Shown here: positions 54,105-56,309 of the stretch, piece after piece
How the letters are laid out: every line of letters begins with the position of its first letter
Position numbering within the stretch: the stretch's first letter is position 1
Assembly (NCBI GenBank): GCA_947453885.1
Contig: CANGIF010000019.1
Location: forward strand, 1-56,309
DNA from: Flavobacteriaceae bacterium
GTDB taxonomy: Bacteria; Bacteroidota; Bacteroidia; Flavobacteriales; Flavobacteriaceae
DNA: 56,309 nt
Direction: 5' to 3'
The notes under the pieces: model-generated
What the model saw: the letters and a program-made list of their open reading frames with translations, nothing else
Database searches by the model: none
What the model was told of the DNA's origin: nothing
Program-made: the position numbers and the translations under genes

Positions 54105-55097
54105 TTATTCTTTATCTAATTTGTATTTTGTTAAGTCCATTCCGAATGTTAAATTCTTTACAGCAACAAGCTCATCAAGCTCTGTTAAAGATTTTTTTCC
54201 AAAATTACGGAACTTCATTAAATCATGTTTATTAAAAGAAACTAAGTCTCCAAGAGTATCAACTTCTGCTGCTTTTAAACAATTTAAAGCTCTAACAGAC
54301 AAATCCATATCAACAAGTTTAGTTTTAAGTAACTGTCTCATGTGTAATGATTCCTCATCATATGAATCAGTTTGTGCAATTTCATCAGCTTCTAATGTTA
54401 TACGTTCGTCAGAAAAAAGCATGAAATGATGAATTAAAACTTTAGCAGCTTCTGTTAAAGCATCTTTAGGATGTATTGAACCATCTGTTTTAATTTCAAA
54501 AACTAATTTCTCATAATCAGTTTTTTGTTCAACACGAAAGTTTTCAATAGCATATTTTACATTTTTTACAGGTGTAAAAATAGAATCAGTAAAAATTGTA
54601 CCTATAGCTGCATTTTGTTTTTTATTTTCCTCAGCAGGAACATAACCACGACCTTTCTCAATAGTTAATTCAAAATTTAATTTGATTTTTGTATCTAAAT
54701 TACAAATTAATAAATCTGGATTTAGTACTTGAAAACCTGATATAAATTTTTGAAAATCGCCAGCAGTTAATTTATCTTTACCAGAAACAGAAATAGTAAC
54801 ACTTTCGTTATCAATATCTTCAATCTGACGCTTAAAACGAACTTGTTTAAGATTTAAAATAATTTCTGTAACGTCTTCAACAACTCCTGAGATAGTAGAA
54901 AACTCATGATCTACACCTTCAATTCGAACAGAAGTAATTGCATAGCCTTCTAAAGCAGACAGCATTACTCTTCTAAGTGCATTACCAACAGTCAATCCAT
55001 ATCCTGGTTCTAAAGGTCTAAATTCGAATTTACCTTCAAAATCGTTTGAATCGATCATGATAACTTTATCGGGTTTCTGAAAATTAAATATTGCCAT
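54105..55097 (-). CDS. rpoA: RNA polymerase alpha subunit
   Basis: A 330-residue alpha subunit. The N-terminal dimerisation and assembly domain has [20 protein letters not shown] (about 25-44). The C-terminal domain that contacts UP elements and activators has [20 protein letters not shown] and [13 protein letters not shown] (about 268-312). Full length. Its place between rpsD and rplQ is the standard bacterial arrangement. Confidence 0.97.
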   Translation of the reverse strand: MAIFNFQKPDKVIMIDSNDFEGKFEFRPLEPGYGLTVGNALRRVMLSALEGYAITSVRIEGVDHEFSTISGVVEDVTEIILNLKQVRFKRQIEDIDNESVTISVSGKDKLTAGDFQKFISGFQVLNPDLLICNLDTKIKLNFELTIEKGRGYVPAEENKKQNAAIGTIFTDSIFTPVKNVKYAIENFRVEQKTDYEKLVFEIKTDGSIHPKDALTEAAKVLIHHFMLFSDERITLEADEIAQTDSYDEESLHMRQLLKTKLVDMDLSVRALNCLKAAEVDTLGDLVSFNKHDLMKFRNFGKKSLTELDELVAVKNLTFGMDLTKYKLDKE

Positions 55098-55117
55098 AAT
55101 TTCGACTAAGTCAATTA

Positions 55118-55723
55118 TTATTTGTTGTATAACTCTACGATTAATTGTTCTTTTATGTTTTCTGGAATTTGTAATCTAGCAGGAACTGAAACAAAAGTAC
55201 CTTGTTGAGTATCATTATTCCAAGTAATCCACTCATAAACATGACTTGAATTAGACAATGAACGAGTAATAGCTTCTAAAGATTTAGACTTTTCACGTAC
55301 ACCAACAACATCGCCAGGTTTTAAATGATAAGAAGGAATATTTACTACTTCACCATTTACTGTAATATGTCTATGAGAAACAATTTGACGAGCACCTCTT
55401 CTTGAAGGAGCAATACCCATTCTAAAAACTACATTATCTAATCTAGCTTCGCATAATTGTAAAAGTACTTCACCAGTTACTCCTTTTGTAGCAGAAGCTT
55501 TTTCAAAAAGATTTCTAAATTGCTTTTCTAAAATACCATAAGAATATTTAGCTTTTTGTTTTTCCATTAATTGGACAGCATATTCAGATTTTTTACCTCT
55601 CTTTTTTGCCATTCCGTGTTGTCCCGGTGGATAATTTCTTTTTTCAAAAGATTTATCATCTCCGAATATTGCTTCGCCAAATTTACGAGCAATTCTAGTG
55701 CTTGGACCAGTATATCTTGCCAT
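55118..55723 (-). CDS. rpsD: 30S ribosomal protein S4
   Basis: A 201-residue S4 that nucleates 16S rRNA folding and the small-subunit body. The opening [17 protein letters not shown] and the S4 RNA-binding domain with [20 protein letters not shown] (about 93-112) and [17 protein letters not shown] are visible. The zinc-ligand Cys residues of some S4 proteins are absent. It sits between rpsK and rpoA. Confidence 0.97.
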   Translation of the reverse strand: MARYTGPSTRIARKFGEAIFGDDKSFEKRNYPPGQHGMAKKRGKKSEYAVQLMEKQKAKYSYGILEKQFRNLFEKASATKGVTGEVLLQLCEARLDNVVFRMGIAPSRRGARQIVSHRHITVNGEVVNIPSYHLKPGDVVGVREKSKSLEAITRSLSNSSHVYEWITWNNDTQQGTFVSVPARLQIPENIKEQLIVELYNK

Positions 55724-55839
55724 TTTATTTTATTTTTAGATAGATATTATGAATTCAGGTCTAATCCTTCGATAATATATTTTCTACCTTTCGTTATACT
55801 AAATTTATGCTTTGTAAATATTGAAAAAATCAACATTAA

Positions 55840-56223
55840 TTAGACTCTACGTCTCTTTGGAGGACGACATCCATTGTGTGGCATTGGTGTAACATCAATA
55901 ATTTCTGTTACTTCTATACCTCCGTTATGTAAGGAACGAATAGCAGATTCTCTACCATTACCAGGACCTTTTACATATACTTTAACTTTTTTTAGTCCAG
56001 CCTCTAACGCAACTTTAGAACAATCTTCAGCAGCCATTTGAGCAGCATAAGGAGTGTTCTTTTTCGAACCTCTAAAACCCATTTTACCTGCAGAAGACCA
56101 AGAAATAACTTCACCTTTCTTATTAGTCAAAGAAATAATGATGTTGTTAAAAGTTGCACTAATATGAGCTTCGCCTGTTGATTCAACTATAACTTTACGT
56201 TTTTTTGTACTTGCTTTAGCCAT
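55840..56223 (-). CDS. rpsK: 30S ribosomal protein S11
   Basis: A 127-residue S11 of the small-subunit platform. Conserved segments: [20 protein letters not shown] (about 19-38), [34 protein letters not shown] and the C-terminal [16 protein letters not shown]. Full length. The gap of 116 bp to rpsD is AT-rich with no sign of a gene. Confidence 0.97.
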   Translation of the reverse strand: MAKASTKKRKVIVESTGEAHISATFNNIIISLTNKKGEVISWSSAGKMGFRGSKKNTPYAAQMAAEDCSKVALEAGLKKVKVYVKGPGNGRESAIRSLHNGGIEVTEIIDVTPMPHNGCRPPKRRRV

Positions 56224-56231
56224 ACCTTTAA

Positions 56232-56309
56232 TTATTTAGTTGCTTTTTTCTTGTTAGCAACAGTTTTTCTTTTACCTTTTCTTGTTCTAGAATTGTTTTT
56301 AGTTCTTTG
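56232..56309 (-). CDS. rpsM: 30S ribosomal protein S13, C-terminal end (partial)
   Basis: The last 25 codons plus TAA, reading [20 protein letters not shown] and further Lys/Ala/Thr to the stop. [13 protein letters not shown] is the conserved S13 tail. The gene runs out of the window at 56309. It lies 8 bp before rpsK in the usual operon order. Confidence 0.9.
   Translation of the reverse strand, partial: QRTKNNSRTRKGKRKTVANKKKATK

Noticed and set aside
1..56309. tRNA, rRNA or prophage genes
   Set aside because: No cloverleaf-like sequence, rRNA segment, integrase or phage structural gene was recognised by eye. A tRNAscan or Infernal run would be decisive.

Overview
The window is AT-rich DNA from a member of the Bacteroidota, most likely a Flavobacterium or a close flavobacterial relative. 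Evidence: type IX secretion (T9SS) C-terminal sorting domains; a choice-of-anchor-L / type B sorting adhesin; Flavobacteriia-typical families (DUF6048, DUF6452, DUF5606, DUF3810); the gene order rpsM-rpsK-rpsD-rpoA-rplQ-carA; and many copies of the Bacteroidota -7 promoter element TAnnTTTG (often TATATTTG or TACTTTTG) just upstream of genes. I saw no rRNA, tRNA, CRISPR array, transposase or prophage.

Layout. 0.2-9.0 kb: an FtsE-type ATPase, then a mixed-strand set of glycosyltransferases (GT2, GT4, a decayed GT14-like pseudogene, GT4, GT2) and an FdtA/QdtA-type sugar isomerase, interrupted by a T9SS-exported seven-repeat protein (4588-6123) and a non-coding block with two 21-bp-period arrays. 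9.1-17.9 kb: ECF sigma factor with a membrane partner, NYN-LOTUS protein, ABC-F ATPase, rhamnosyltransferase-like GT2, 2-oxoacid dehydrogenase E2, exonuclease, FAH-family enzyme and an HPt-like protein. 17.9-35.4 kb: mostly conserved housekeeping: rlmD-DUF6452-DUF6048, photolyase-mazG, DUF5606, def, ruvX, the unit DUF2520/kdsC/ubiA-like/maf, a large SDR, methyltransferase, DUF1697, ornithine aminotransferase, Smr protein and cysteine desulfurase. 35.7-42.6 kb: one very large secreted adhesin with 20 tandem domains. 42.8-47.6 kb: pyrF, prfA, DUF3810 and pepD. 47.7-52.3 kb: accessory region with an amylase-family lipoprotein, stacked palindromes, a higher-GC HU-like gene, a second seven-repeat T9SS protein and a third 21-bp-period array. 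52.4-56.3 kb: carA and the end of the ribosomal protein/rpoA operon.

The least explained material is three degenerate arrays with an almost exact 21-bp period (6507-6716, 6754-6879, 52116-52342). Two separate loci carry them, each about 400 bp upstream of one of the two paralogous seven-repeat T9SS genes. Their sequences differ, but all keep a KTA (GTA/TTA) step every 21 bp, which is two turns of B-DNA. They are not CRISPRs and do not look like ordinary protein genes.

The surface theme dominates: glycan-building transferases, a giant adhesin, two exported beta-propeller-like proteins and an outer-membrane amylase sit among core translation, nucleotide-sanitation and repair genes. Start codons were moved from the longest possible reading frame where a -7 promoter element, a signal peptide, a family N-terminus or an upstream overlap argued for it.
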